Shown one piece after another: positions 23,701-35,500 of a DNA stretch of 64,000 nucleotides. Position 1 is the stretch's first letter, and each line of letters starts with the position of its first letter. The notes below the pieces were generated by a model that was given only the letters and a program-made list of their open reading frames with translations, ran no database searches and was not told the origin of the DNA. The position numbers were made by a program, and so were the translations under genes. The stretch is from Gonium pectorale (Eukaryota > Chlorophyta > Chlorophyceae > Chlamydomonadales > Volvocaceae): contig LSYV01000087.1 in assembly GCA_001584585.1 (NCBI GenBank), positions 173,402 to 237,401 on the forward strand. Reading direction: 5' to 3'.

Positions 23701-26700
23701 CTGTCCTTATTGCTTTGCCCTCGGGCGCCTCGACTAGCGCTGTGGCCTTGAGGCTCAAGCCGGCTTGGCCGCCCAGGGCTCCTAGGCACCGGTCGGGCCC
23801 TGTGGGCTGTGGCGCTGCTGCCGACCGCGGGTCATTCCCCCAAGCCTCCACCTACCTCCACCCTACCCGCTACGGCCCATCCTATAGGCGAGGCGGGCGT
23901 GCCATTCTTTTACTGCTCCGGCTCTGAGTTCGAGGAGGTGTTTGTGGGCGTGGGCGCGCGGCGCGTGCGCGACCTGTTCGCGGCTGCCAAGAAGCACTCG
24001 CCCTGCATTATCTTTATCGACGAGATTGACGCCATCGGCGGCAACCGCAACCCCAAGGACCAGCAATACATGCGCATGACTCTCAACCAGCTGCTCGTGG
24101 AGCTGGACGGCTTCAAGGTGGGGCCGGCACGAGCGCTTATGCCGTCAGTGTCCGGGCCCGGGAGTTTGCGAGGTTGCCGCACCGGGCATTAGGCGTGCTC
24201 ATCCGAACCTGGTGGATGTTTGATGTTGGGTCTGCCCAAGTTTGGGACGTTCGCATGCCATATCCAAAACCCAGAAGTTGCCGAGTGTCGATGTGAGCGC
24301 GGTTGTCGTCGTGAGTTTTTGTGTGCGATGGGAGAAATGTGCTGAGGACGTATTGCCAGACCTGCCATGTGCCTTAAGGGATGCCTTGCAATGCAGGCCA
24401 CGGAGGGCATCATCGTGGTCGCGGCCACCAACTTCGCCGAGGTGCTGGACAAAGCGCTGGTGCGGCCCGGCCGCTTCGACCGCCACATCGTGGTGCCAAA
24501 CCCCGACGTGGAGGGACGCAAGCAGATTTTGGAGACGCACATGGCTAAGATACCCAAGAGGTGTGTTGGGTGCGGGTTAAGGGCGCATGGGTTGCTGGCA
24601 GCGGGACTCGACCGGCAGCGCGCATGCTCGCTCCTCACTACGGTGTTCAGTGGCAATTTGCAAGACCCGAACTGACTGCGCTACAGTCGGCCTAGTAGAA
24701 TCATGCACGCGTAGTGTACATGCGGCGGGTATGCCTATCGCTGCGGACTTGGGGCCCTGATGGCTGACCTTGGTTATGGCCCATCCCTACAGCGCCGACC
24801 TGGACCTGGGCGTGCTGGCGCGCGCCACCCCGGGCTTCAGCGGAGCCGACCTGGCCAACCTGGTCAATGTGGCGGCCCTCCACGCCGCCAAGTGCGGGCT
24901 CAGCGAGGTGGGCAGGTGGTGCGGAAGAACGTCGTCGTGGCCTGACCCTTTTCTGTGGACGGGGTCCGGAAGGGATACATGTCACGCTTGTCGCAGGGCC
25001 TGCCAGCAGGGGGTCTTAATCAAATGCTGCACGGAAGCGAACCGTGTGTTGCGCAGCGAGGTATCCAATATCTCGGGAAGCGCGCTGCGTGCATGCCTGG
25101 TGGAGAGCGGTTCCTGCTGGTGAGGGCGGCCTTTCCGCAGTGCCAATGGTAGCGACGCGTGCGCCACGGGCGCAGGAGGCTCCAGTAACGTAGAAAATGT
25201 GACGTACGCGATAGCCTCCGTAGACGCCACACCATGGCAACCTCGCCGATGGTTAGGTATTTGACATTCAGCGCCTGCTCGGCAATCGTAAGGCCCTACC
25301 CACCACCACAACACCGCCCCTCGCTTTGTGCGCAGGTGGGCATGCGCAACATGGAGTACGCCCGCGACCGCATCATGATGGGCGCCGAGCGCAAGAGCGC
25401 TGCGCTCAGCGAGCGCTCCCGCCGCCTGACGGCCTACCACGAGGGCGGCCACGCGCTAGTCGCGCTGCTCACGGACGGGGCGGACCCCGTGCACAAGGCG
25501 ACCATTGTGCCGCGAGGTGGGCAGTGCGGCCCCATGACTCGGCTTGGCATGGCCAGGGGGCCTTGACGCGGTAGCATGCCAGCGTGCGGCGGGCTCGAGT
25601 GAGCAGCAGGGGCACAGATGCGTATTACCACTGTCCGAGTAATGCCTGTTGCACGCCACCGCTTTGGCGGCCAGGTGAAGACTGTTGTGAACCCGCTCGC
25701 CACCTGGCTACGACGCCAGTGGCGGCTTTCTTCCGCAGCGCATAGTCCCCTACCCAAGAGCCTCATTTGCCGCGTCCCCGCACGCGTTCCCATCCTAGTC
25801 TGCGGCGTGTCCCCACGCCCGCGCTTGCACGCGGTCTGACCCACAGCCGCACCCAGGCGCTGCATGTACATTGGCATCATGAACTAGGTTCATTCGCCGT
25901 CCATTTGCCCACACGGTTCTGACAAACAGGCATGGCGCTTGGCATGGTGAGCCAGCTTCCCGAGGAGGATGCCACGTCCATGAGCCGGCGGCAGATGATG
26001 GCGCGCTTGGATGTGTGCATGGGCGGCCGCGTGGCGGAGGAGCTCATCTTTGGAGCGGACGACGTCACCACTGGCGCCTCATCCGACCTGCGCATGGCCA
26101 CCGAGCTGGCGCGCGCCATGGTGACCAAGTACGGCATGAGCGAGCGGCTCGGACAGGTGAGACGGTTGGGAGGAGAGGGGGAAGCCCCGAGTGAACGGCA
26201 TGCGGTGTAGCCGCTTGCCAAGGATTGTTAAAATGAATCCCCAGGAGACGAAAGGCGCCCAATGGAAGTCCCAATGTTCTGCGGTGCTTCCGTTCCTCCT
26301 GTGCGTGTAGCTTGAACTGTGTCAAGGATACGTTGTGTCTTCTCGTCGTTCACACCGCTACCGGGCGCATCGTGTGCAGGACCGCCCCCTTTCTGACCCT
26401 GCGCCCTCCACAGCAATGGTAATGAACAAGGTTGGCTCCAACCCTTCTATCCGCTCCCTCCGCATCCGCGCTGCAGGTGGCGCTGGACTATGACGACGCG
26501 CACTCGATGAGCAGCGAGACGCGGGCCGCGGTGGAGGAGGAGGTGCGCAAGCTTGTGCAGGGCGCCTATGAGCGGGCCAAGGCGGTGCTCTCCAGTCACG
26601 AGCGGGACCTCCACAAGCTGGCGGCCGAGCTGTTGGAGAAGGAAACGCTGAGTGGAGACCAGATAAAGGGCATGCTGGGCCTGGGGGCCGCGGCGGCCGT

Positions 26701-26755
26701 GGCCGCGGCGAAGGCCGTCGGCAAGGGACGCGACGGCGCCGCCGGTGCAGCATAG
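20800..26755 (+). CDS. FTSH4: Mitochondrial i-AAA protease, FtsH4/YME1-like
   Basis: ATP-dependent membrane zinc protease that degrades unassembled or damaged inner-membrane proteins. Exons with matching phases: 21487–21654, 21929–22276, 22818–22988, 23141–23227, 23440–23488, 23888–24117, 24397–24560, 24793–24907, 25336–25516, 25930–26156 and 26477–26755. They add up to 672 residues plus the first exon, close to the size of plant FtsH4. The start at 20800 gives a mitochondrial-type presequence ([20 protein letters not shown]), but its splice to 21487 is not settled: the best donor (20930) is out of phase, while a weaker one at 20938 fits. One membrane helix ([15 protein letters not shown]) makes it i-AAA rather than m-AAA in topology. 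Walker A is GPPGTGKT, Walker B IIFIDEID, the second region of homology [20 protein letters not shown], and the zinc site HEGGH. A Gly/Ser/Ala-rich linker of about 100 residues precedes the helix. TGTAA lies at 27359–27363. Confidence 0.9.
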
Positions 26756-28398
26756 GGCAGGGAAGACATAGGGCAGGGCGGGGAGTGCAGACTGCAGAGT
26801 GGGGCACGGGGCTGACCGGGATGCTGTGGAGCTGGTGTTGTGAGTGGACAATCCCAGCTGCGTTCCAGGAAGAGTTTGGGTCGTAGGGTTTGCCCAATGA
26901 CAGCGAGGACGGGCCACCAGGCCAGTTTCCTACCGCAGCTGGTGCACGTGGAGCGCGCGGGCCACGTGCAAACACGGCCTCTGGCCAGCTTGTTGACCCA
27001 TTTGTTCGATCATTTGTTTGGAGGGTTAATCTTGTGGTGTGGGCGACGCGCTGCCGTTGCGATGTGCCGCATGCGGGTGAGCGCGGTGACGCGTCGCCTC
27101 TGTCTGAAGGGCATTGATTTGCCGTGTATTTTGTCTAGTGCGTCGCCAAATCCGTAACATGTGTGTTGATTTGCTCTGTCGTCGGTTGATGTTTGTTTTG
27201 GGAAGTCTGTACTGTTATCTGTGTGCAGGGTGAGGCTGGAGGTTGTGAAAAGCCTGCGAGGGCCTTGGTGTTAACAATCCCAATGTAGGTCTTGTGGAGG
27301 ATCGCTTACGCCCAGCCTGCCAAAGTGGCGACAGTGCATTAGCTCATTGCTAATAGCTTGTAAATGCCAGAACGGTATGCCTGCCCGTCAATGTTCCGCA
27401 TTGATGTTAAGCTTCCCTCTCAGGCAGGGCCGTATGAGAGTCCCGGCAACCTGCTGCCCCCTTGGTCAGTCATGGCCCTGCCTGGTGTCTGCGCCCCTAC
27501 TGCATTACGGTCGGCCGGAACGATGCATGGACTTACTGCTCTTCTACGGACAGCTCTAGCCTGATCGTGGTAAGGGGTTCTTGAAAACTCGCAATTGAAC
27601 GTTGGCTGCACCGTGCTTCCTGGGGTTCCTGCATCAGGACTCGACCGCCTTCTAGGACGCACCGCCGCCGACATCATACAGGCTTCCATACTTTTATTAG
27701 CTTGCGCCCGTAAAAGCTGGTGTCCCAGACGCACCACGCTGCGACTGCTCGTCCTGACCGGCGGTTACGAGTCGTGGACGTATGCACCGGAGCCCACAGG
27801 AGCGTGAAAGACGTCATGCTTCTGCATCCTGTCCCTTACACAATGCGGTTCCTGATAGCCAGCTGATCTCGGAAGGCCAGGTTAAGTTTCTTATGTTCCG
27901 GTCGTGGCGCGCTCGCCTGGGTTACGACCGTAGTGCCGGCTTGTTATGCGATTGAGGAGTGACCCATGGGTCGGCGTGTGAGGACGGCATGCACGGCGCC
28001 ACCACTATTTGAACCCACTGACTGAATCCACCCTCCGAACTCCGGAATCCACCTTGAACCTAGGATTCTGAACCCACTCTCCTAAGGCGCCCTCCGAATC
28101 CCGAACGCCGGACTCCGAACCCACCACCCAGCACTGAGGCTGCCGCAACGGCGCCTAGCGGAGGCATTGTGCCTGAGCACTGTGCCTGTCTGCCAATTAG
28201 GCACGAACTAGGTGTTTTCAAGTGGAAGTAGGTTGTCTGATATAGGCGGGTCAATATCAGCGTCATCCTGTTTCCTGTAGTGGTGTTACAGAGGTTACAG
28301 AGTTCCTCTCAGACCGGCGGACCACCCAGCCGCTGCAGTCTCTACCTAAGCCTATTCCTCATCTCCGCGCTCCTCGGCAATCTCCGAGTTACATCGAC
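26756..28398. other. FtsH 3' UTR and spacer
   Basis: The 3' UTR of the FtsH gene probably runs to just beyond TGTAA at 27359–27363. The rest shows no supported exon. Between about 28005 and 28130 there is a simple imperfect repeat built from words like CTCCGAA and GAATCCACC. Confidence 0.45.
28005..28130. repeat. Imperfect short tandem repeat (CCGAA/GAATCCACC words)
   Basis: GAACCCACT, GAATCCACC, CTCCGAACT, GGAATCCACC, GAACCCACT, CCTCCGAATC and CTCCGAACCCACC follow each other irregularly. It looks like a decayed minisatellite in the spacer. Confidence 0.45.
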
Positions 28399-29229
28399 AT
28401 GGAGATTCCCACGAGTGGCACTGGGGCACGATGGGCGCTCATCAACTTCGCGGTTGGCGCCGGCCTTGCCGCGCATCTGCTGCTTGCACCGCCGCCCTTG
28501 CGAGCCAAACTTGGGGCAGATCTGGCGGCGGCTTTCTGGGTTATCAACGTGCCTCTCGAACCAGGTGTCGCTCTTATAGGAAGCGTATGCTACACAACTT
28601 GTAATCCAGCTGCAGTCTGTACCGAGGTCCTAAAATGCATGAGTCAATTTTGAGTGCCCCACCGTACTACAGTCGTTCTGTTCACACAATTGGCTACCTT
28701 CAATGGTCCCTCGATACCTTCACAATCCCCATTGGGGCCCAGTCTGTTTGTGGCGTGGCCCTCGTGTCACCACTGCGTGCTGAGATCGTAATGTAACGAC
28801 GTTAACAGAAGAGAGGCTGCAGCGGCTGGGACGGCAGGGTCGAGGAGCAGCGTCCGGGTTTACGGCGCCATGGTCGAAACGCTAGAGTCACGGGCGTGGG
28901 ACATGGAGTATGGGGTGCTGGAGTCCGGGGAGTGTTTGGTTTCCTAATAAGTTGGAAGTGAGTGTAATTGCCATTAAGGCTCGTCACCGCAGACGGTGTG
29001 AATCATTCACTAATGCGCGCAGGACCGAAAAATCGTGCTCGTAAGTCCGAACCTGTCCGGGGACATTCAAGTCACACCGATACGACCGGCTCCGCGCCAG
29101 GCCATTGCCCAGGCAACGTGGTACCACATGAGCACATCGCAAATGAAGATCACAACCAGATCATTCCCTATGCGTTGCTTGGTCATACTCAATGCTATCG
29201 ACCCAGAGCAGCATTACAACAACGCCTAA
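28399..29229 (+). CDS. Possible two-exon small membrane protein
   Basis: Tentative gene; no family recognised. Exon 1 (28399–28584) starts with ATG and encodes MEIPTSGTGARW, then a hydrophobic stretch (ALINFAVGAGLAAHLLLA), a Pro/Arg/Lys segment and a second apolar patch ending at a GTATGC donor. Exon 2 (29023–29229, after CGCGCAG) begins DRKIVLVSPNLSGDI and ends HYNNA. Phases agree and give about 130 residues. An internal GTAAGT at about 29041 could be another donor, in which case the rest of exon 2 is not coding. A competing donor at 28565 is out of phase with this reading of exon 2. Confidence 0.3.
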
Positions 29230-29554
29230 ATTAACCAGTAAACCATTCTCAATAACTAGGTAACGTAAATAGCAGACTGCCGTACTCTATCATACGCACT
29301 CTGCTTCACCTAAACGCATGGTCACGACCGTGCCGTACCGGGGATGCACAGCAGTCGGGACACAGCAATACACTGGTATGCTGCAGCATCACTTCGTGTG
29401 CCGATGTCCGCTTTTGATGGACACGGTATTGGGCGCAGGAGCGTTTAACGGATGCTCTTCCGTTTACGACAATAAACTACCATAACTGGCGGTATCCGAG
29501 CACGCTAGCAGTACTATGCTGCAATGGCGCACACTTGTTACAACGCTGGCCCCA
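29230..29554. other. Spacer at kinesin 3' end
   Basis: AT-richer spacer just past the stop of the minus-strand kinesin. A minus-strand TGTAA (TTACA at 29538–29542) lies 13 bases past the stop, so the kinesin 3' UTR might be very short. Nothing else is recognised. Confidence 0.4.
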
Positions 29555-32500
29555 CTACGGCAACCGGTTCTCCTTGTCCGTCAAAACGCCCGCCGACTCG
29601 GCTACGTCCTGCGCTAGGGGCGCTTTGCCGCCTGCTCCACGCCGCACGAGTTCCTGTAGTCGGCGGTTCTCAGCCAGGTAGTTCTCCTGGTCACGAGCGT
29701 AGCGCTGCGGGCACAGAGCAAGGTCATGTCACCACAGATGTGGACGATGCAGTAGAGCAAGGCGCACTCAGGGTTTAAAGGTATGAACCCCATTACAACC
29801 CACCTTGCACTTCTCGTTCATGCGGTCGACCTCGTACTGTAGCGCCCGCACTTCGCTGAGGTTGTCGAATGCGGCCACTACTCCGCCTGCTGTTTCCACA
29901 TCCTTGCGCAGGCGGTAGAGCAGGGCCTGCAGCTTGATCTCGCAGCGCTTTGCGTTTCGTAGCTCATTCTCAAGGCACCTGATCCGTTCATGCAACTCTG
30001 CATCATCCAAAGGGCGAAGTGACGGGACGGGCCATTGTTTCACCATTGAGCATTACGAATAGCTCTACTGCATTGGGTCTAAAGCATCACAGTACACTGA
30101 GGACAAGGATATCACGATGGCTTCTTGCCTGCGGCTTGCGGCCCTTGCGGCGGCGCAGGAGCGGCCCCCTGCTGTTGCAGGCGCTGGTTCTCTTCCGTCA
30201 GCCAGTGGATTTGCGACTCCAGCGAGAGCTTCTCGGCGTTTAGTTCAGCTTCCCGCTGTTTAGCACTGAGCTCGAGCTACGCGGCAGTGAGATACACGGC
30301 AAGGGTTTAAAGCTCAACTACCGGCCTTTTGTGCACTAGGCATACGGTATCAAACGGTTTAATCTGGAAGGGATCGGGAAGACATTCAAACCCCTCACAC
30401 CTCGTCAATTGCCTCGACCTGCGCTTCCCTCAGCCGTCCCGCCTCGGCCTCTATGGCGCCCAGCTGCTGCTGAAGCACTGCTTCCCTCTCCGCAGCCGCC
30501 TTCAAGTTGTCAGCCACGATCTGTGACAAAGATGATACGAAGAAGGGTCAGAGTACGGCAGACCGCCGCGCCTTTGCATCCGAAGAGCCGGTCTTACATG
30601 TGCTCCGTACGCTGCACACACCGGTCCTGTATATTTTCTAGTTTAAGGGTGCAAAAGTACCTTTCGTGATGCAGCTAGCTCTCCCTGGATCTGCTCCATC
30701 GCAAGGCGGTGGCGGTTCTCCTGCATCTGTAGCTGGGTTTGAAGCTCCGAGAGCGTCTCTGCGCTTGGACCGTTGCCGTGCGTGGCTCGGAGCTGCTCTC
30801 GGGCAGCCTGAAGGTCGTCCTCCAAGCATCGGTTTTCCTCCCGAAGTTCCTTGCATGCCTGCATACGGTACAATTGTAACGTTGGCCAAAATCCTAGCAG
30901 ATGGGTTGCTTTAGCCCGCGCACCTTCTCCAGTTCTGCCAATTCCTCCTGCACCCGAGCATGCGCCTCGCGAGCGGCAACAAGGGCACCCTCAAGCTCCG
31001 CTCGCTCATGGGCCCCTGCACGCCGTTGCTCACTAGCCGTGCTGATTTGTTGCGTCAGCTCCAGCACCTGTAAGTATGATGTAAGCTTGGCAAGCCGTTT
31101 TTTGCATCCATGAAAAGGGAGGAGCAGTGGGGTTTTTCAAGGTGTGCGTCTGTACCTGCAGCTCAAGCTTGGACCTGAGGGCTTCAGACTCGCGCAGCTG
31201 GGTCGCCATGGCGGCCGACGCCATTGCCTGTTCAGCGTCGGCAGTGCTGGCAGCAGCACGTGCATTGAGCGCCGCATGGCTTGCTCGTAGCTCTCGGATC
31301 TACAACATCGGAGAGGGATGTGCGTGAGCATGGCACGCAGGTGCACCGGTGCAGCTTGCTGCCCTCCGTTCTGCGGCACGCCGCTCACCTGAGACTCCAG
31401 GAGCGTGTTCGCGTCAAGCAGGTCCTGGGCCTCAGACTCCGATGCTGTTGCTGCCTCCTTCGCTGTCACCACCTCCTGCGTCAGCCGCAGCACAGCTGCT
31501 TGCAGAGCCGCAACCTGCTGCTGTAGCTGCTGCACCTGGTTCTGGGCCGCCTCTGCAGATGTGAGCCGCTGACTGGCCTGTGAGACAAGACCGACGTACC
31601 AGTAACGAAAACAATCCTCATACCTGCTCCACAATAACGGCAAGCCACAGCACCTCTGCCGTACCTGTGCATACTCCGCCGTGAGTGCCTGCCTGGCGTC
31701 TTCCATGCGCGCCAACTCGCACCGCAGCTCCTCCGCACTGGTAGCGAAATCCTCGCCTATCAACAGTGCGCACATGCGAAGATGGACAATGTTAGAGGTC
31801 GCCGAACCATAAAACAACCACAGCGCTTTCGACGCCCGATGGCCCTTGCCCCATCAGCATCTCGGTGCTGTACCTTGCTGCTCAGCCTTCTTGCGCTTCT
31901 CGACTTCCTGCACTAAGGCCTGGCGCAGAGCATCAGCATCAGCCGACTTGGCGGCGAGTTCCGAAGCAAGCGAGTCGTGCTGCGCCATAAGCTCGTCATA
32001 GCGTAGCAGCAGTGACGACAGTGCTGTGTTCGCCTCAGACGCCCGGCTGGACGCGTCGCCTTCAGATGCGGCGCGGGCAGCTTGCAAGGCGTCAAGAGCT
32101 TCCTGTACAGCACCAGCCATCACACAATAAGTAGGGTCTTGGTGAGAAGCAAGCCGCCGGCTTCACATTTGGCTGGGGCATGTTCCACCAGGGCATAACG
32201 GCACTCCGCTCAAAGCCACATGCATACGCCCACCTGCAGCATATGCGACTTCTCTTCAGCAGCCGTTTTGTCCCCCTCCAGCTCCCGATGCCTGGCCTGA
32301 AGCCCGGCCATGCCCTCCTCGAGAGCCAGGAGCGTAGCCTTCAGGGAGGTGACCTCCGCCGTCAACCGTGCCTCAACCTGCTCCTTCGCAGCTACGGCGT
32401 TCTGCAGCGCGGTCGATAGGTCCCGGGCTTGCATATGGAGGCGGTCCCGCTCTGACAGCAGCGCGTCCCTGAGGTAACAATTGGGAAAAGGCACGAGTCG

Positions 32501-35500
32501 CGGTTGCTCGGCGCACGGGCGCTTGTGGGCTGAATAGCTATACACTACCCTGAGGCAGCCACCCAGGCTTCTGCCCATCACAGCACTTACGCGGCTGACT
32601 GCGACGTTGAAGGTGCGTCCAGGCCGGTGCAGCTGCTGGCGGCCAAAGTGCGGAGGCTGGCAACTTCATCCTGCAGTCGAATGTTCGCAGTCTCGAGTTC
32701 CAGCACCCTGTGGGCAAAACAGAAACGATGTTTGCACCATCAACATTCGCCCTTTAAAACAACCGTACACACACTTGAGCCTGCAACGAGGAAGATAATA
32801 TTGTTCGGTTAGACAGACTGGGTGAGGGCCGCCAACACGAAGCCTGGACACTTTCAGACGGAAGGCAGCATCCTCTCTACATACGAAGCCCAAAGCTTTG
32901 CACCGTCCTCTCACTACATACCCCGCGGTTTCCCCACACTCCGCTAAAATGTTTTGCAGGTACCATACCCTAATGCATCAAACGCTTTCCTGCTTGCCGT
33001 ACCTGTGTGCCATAGCTTGCTCAAGGGTGTGTTTCTCGGCTATGGCCACGTTGCAGGCAGCCTGCACGTCAGACATCTCAGCCTCCAGTACAGCCTGACG
33101 CTGCAGAAGCTCCGCTACTCGTCGCTCCAGATCTCCATTCAAGGCGGACGGGCTGTCCGAAGCCTGAGCGGAACTGCGGTCTGCCTCTTGACCGTCCGAC
33201 ACCAAGGCCTGTTGCCGCGACTGCAAGCTCGCATGCTGCTGAAGCAGAGCGTCGTACTCACGCTGCAGAGCGGAAAGGCGCTGCAGCTGGGTTGCCTGCT
33301 CGTCGACCGTGATTTGCATCCGTTCTGCCTGGCCCTGCCACTCCTGCAGCTCCCGCTCAGCCGCTGCCAGCCGCTCGGCATCCTGTGTGAAAGTCAAAGG
33401 ATCGGATACATAAGGATGTGCTACAGCAGTGGGGAGCAAAAGGATCACGGTTGGAAGGTTAGCCATGAGTCGTACGGTGGCAACCTGCGAGCGCCTTACG
33501 AGCGCGCATAACGCACCCTTAGTGCTGCATGCAGACGCTCCTCCTGCTCCTGGATCCCCTGCTGCAGCTCAGGCGGCACCGCCGGGGTGGCTGCGACCTG
33601 GATGGAGAGCTCATCAATGAGCCGCAACATCTGGTCCCGCTGCTCCACCTGCTGATTCAAGGCGTCCGTGAGCTGTTGCTGCGCGGCAAGGGCCTCTGAC
33701 AGCTGTGCTTCAAGTGCATCCGTCTGGGCCCGCAGTTCGGCCTCGCGGCTGCCTCTGCCAGCGGTTGCACCGTCGCCGTGATGGTCAGCCGCAGCTCCCC
33801 CCGATGCGAGACGGCCTGGCCCGTCCATACCGGCACACCGTACTGCAGCGAGCTCTTCAGTAAGGGAGGAGCACCGCTGCTGCAGCCCAGAAATATGAGA
33901 CTCGGCCGCTGCGAGTTGAGACCGAAGTTGCTGCCCTTCAAGGGCAGCAGCAGCCCGTGTCTCCTCTAATGAGAACTCCGCGTCCTTAAGCTCCTGGCTG
34001 AGCTGCGCAAGTTGTTGCTGCAGCTCACTCACCTGGAGGCGCATGGCCCCGCCTGAGCTGAACGAGCGCGTCACGTCGGATGGTACGGCGTTGACCGCAG
34101 CCGCTGCAGACTGGGCCTCCATGAGCTGCTGGCGCACAGCCATCAGCTCGGCCTCCAGCGCGTTGGAATGCTGCAGAGCCGCAGCGATCTCGGCCGACGA
34201 CTCAGCCCGGAGCTGCTCTAATGCAGCCAGCAGTCGGCTTGGAGATGGCTGATTGGCGGGTCGTTGAGTGCTGGGCTGCGGAGCAGGGCTGCACAGTAGG
34301 CCCGCAGTGTCGTCACTGAGCGGAGTTGCAGGATGCACGCGGAGTTGCCGGGCTGGAGAGGCCGCCGGTTGTGCTGCCTGTTGTTGTGCCAGTTGATCCT
34401 CGAGGGCACGTACACGGACAGTGAGGTGCTCAATGATCTCAGCAGCACGGGTGGCTTGCTGCTCAGCCTCTTGCTTTAAAGCGGCAAGGCGCCCGTGAAG
34501 CACAGTGAGTTGTGCTTCCGCCTCCATGGCCAGCTGCTTGGCCCGCTGCTCTGCCTCTGCCGCTGCATCCTGCAGGGCAGCAATCTGGCCGCTCAACTCC
34601 TCGTTCTCCGCCAGAGCGGCTGCGAGTTGGCCAGCGCCCTTGTCTGTTGCAGCGGACACTTCATGGCCCATCACCGCAAGTTTAGCCCGCAAACCCTCCA
34701 GCTCGATGTTGGCCGCAGCCAGACGGCTTTCTGCAAGCTGTTCTGCCGCACTTCGGCGCTGCTCCTCGGCGGTGAGTTGGTCTCTCAGCTGCTGAGCATC
34801 GAGCTCGTTGGTTGACGCTACAGCCGTCAGCCGCTGAACCTCTGCCTGGGCAGCACAGAGCTGGGCCACAAGCTCATCCTTGCCCACTGACGAGGCTTGC
34901 TGCAATGCAGCGAAGCTGTCATTAAGCTGAAGCTTCTCCGCATCCGCCAAGCGCAGCCTGCTAGATAGTTGCCGCACCTCCTCCTGAGCAGCCTCCAGCT
35001 CTGAAGTGGCCTCCTGAAATTGGGTTTCGGTGGACAGCAGCCGACTTTCCAGCTCACGCAAACTGCAGTTTGCCGTGTGGAAGTCGGCGGATGATTTTTG
35101 CACCTGAGCCTCTGCCGCGTCCACCTGACCTGCCAGTAGGTTCAGCCGATCCTCTGCAGCCGCAAGCTTGAGGGAGAGCTGCTGAGAGCTGGCCTCCGCC
35201 GAGCTCAGCAAGGCAGTGACCCGCTGAGTCTCCACCTCCGCTGCGTGCAGCTGCGCAGACGTCCGCTGCATCTCCTGCTGCACTGCTCCCAGATTTTCCG
35301 TTGCCTGCTGTAGCTCGGACTCCGTTACACTCAGTTGCTTTGACAGCTGCAAGACCATGGCCTCCGCAGCCAGCAGTGAGTCGCTCTGCTGCTGCACCCT
35401 GCCCTCAGCGGTGCTGAGCAACGCCGCCGATTCCTCCCGAGCCATGCATTCATGTTGCAGCCTTGCTTTTACGGCCGTCAGTTCCGCTCGGACAGCATCT

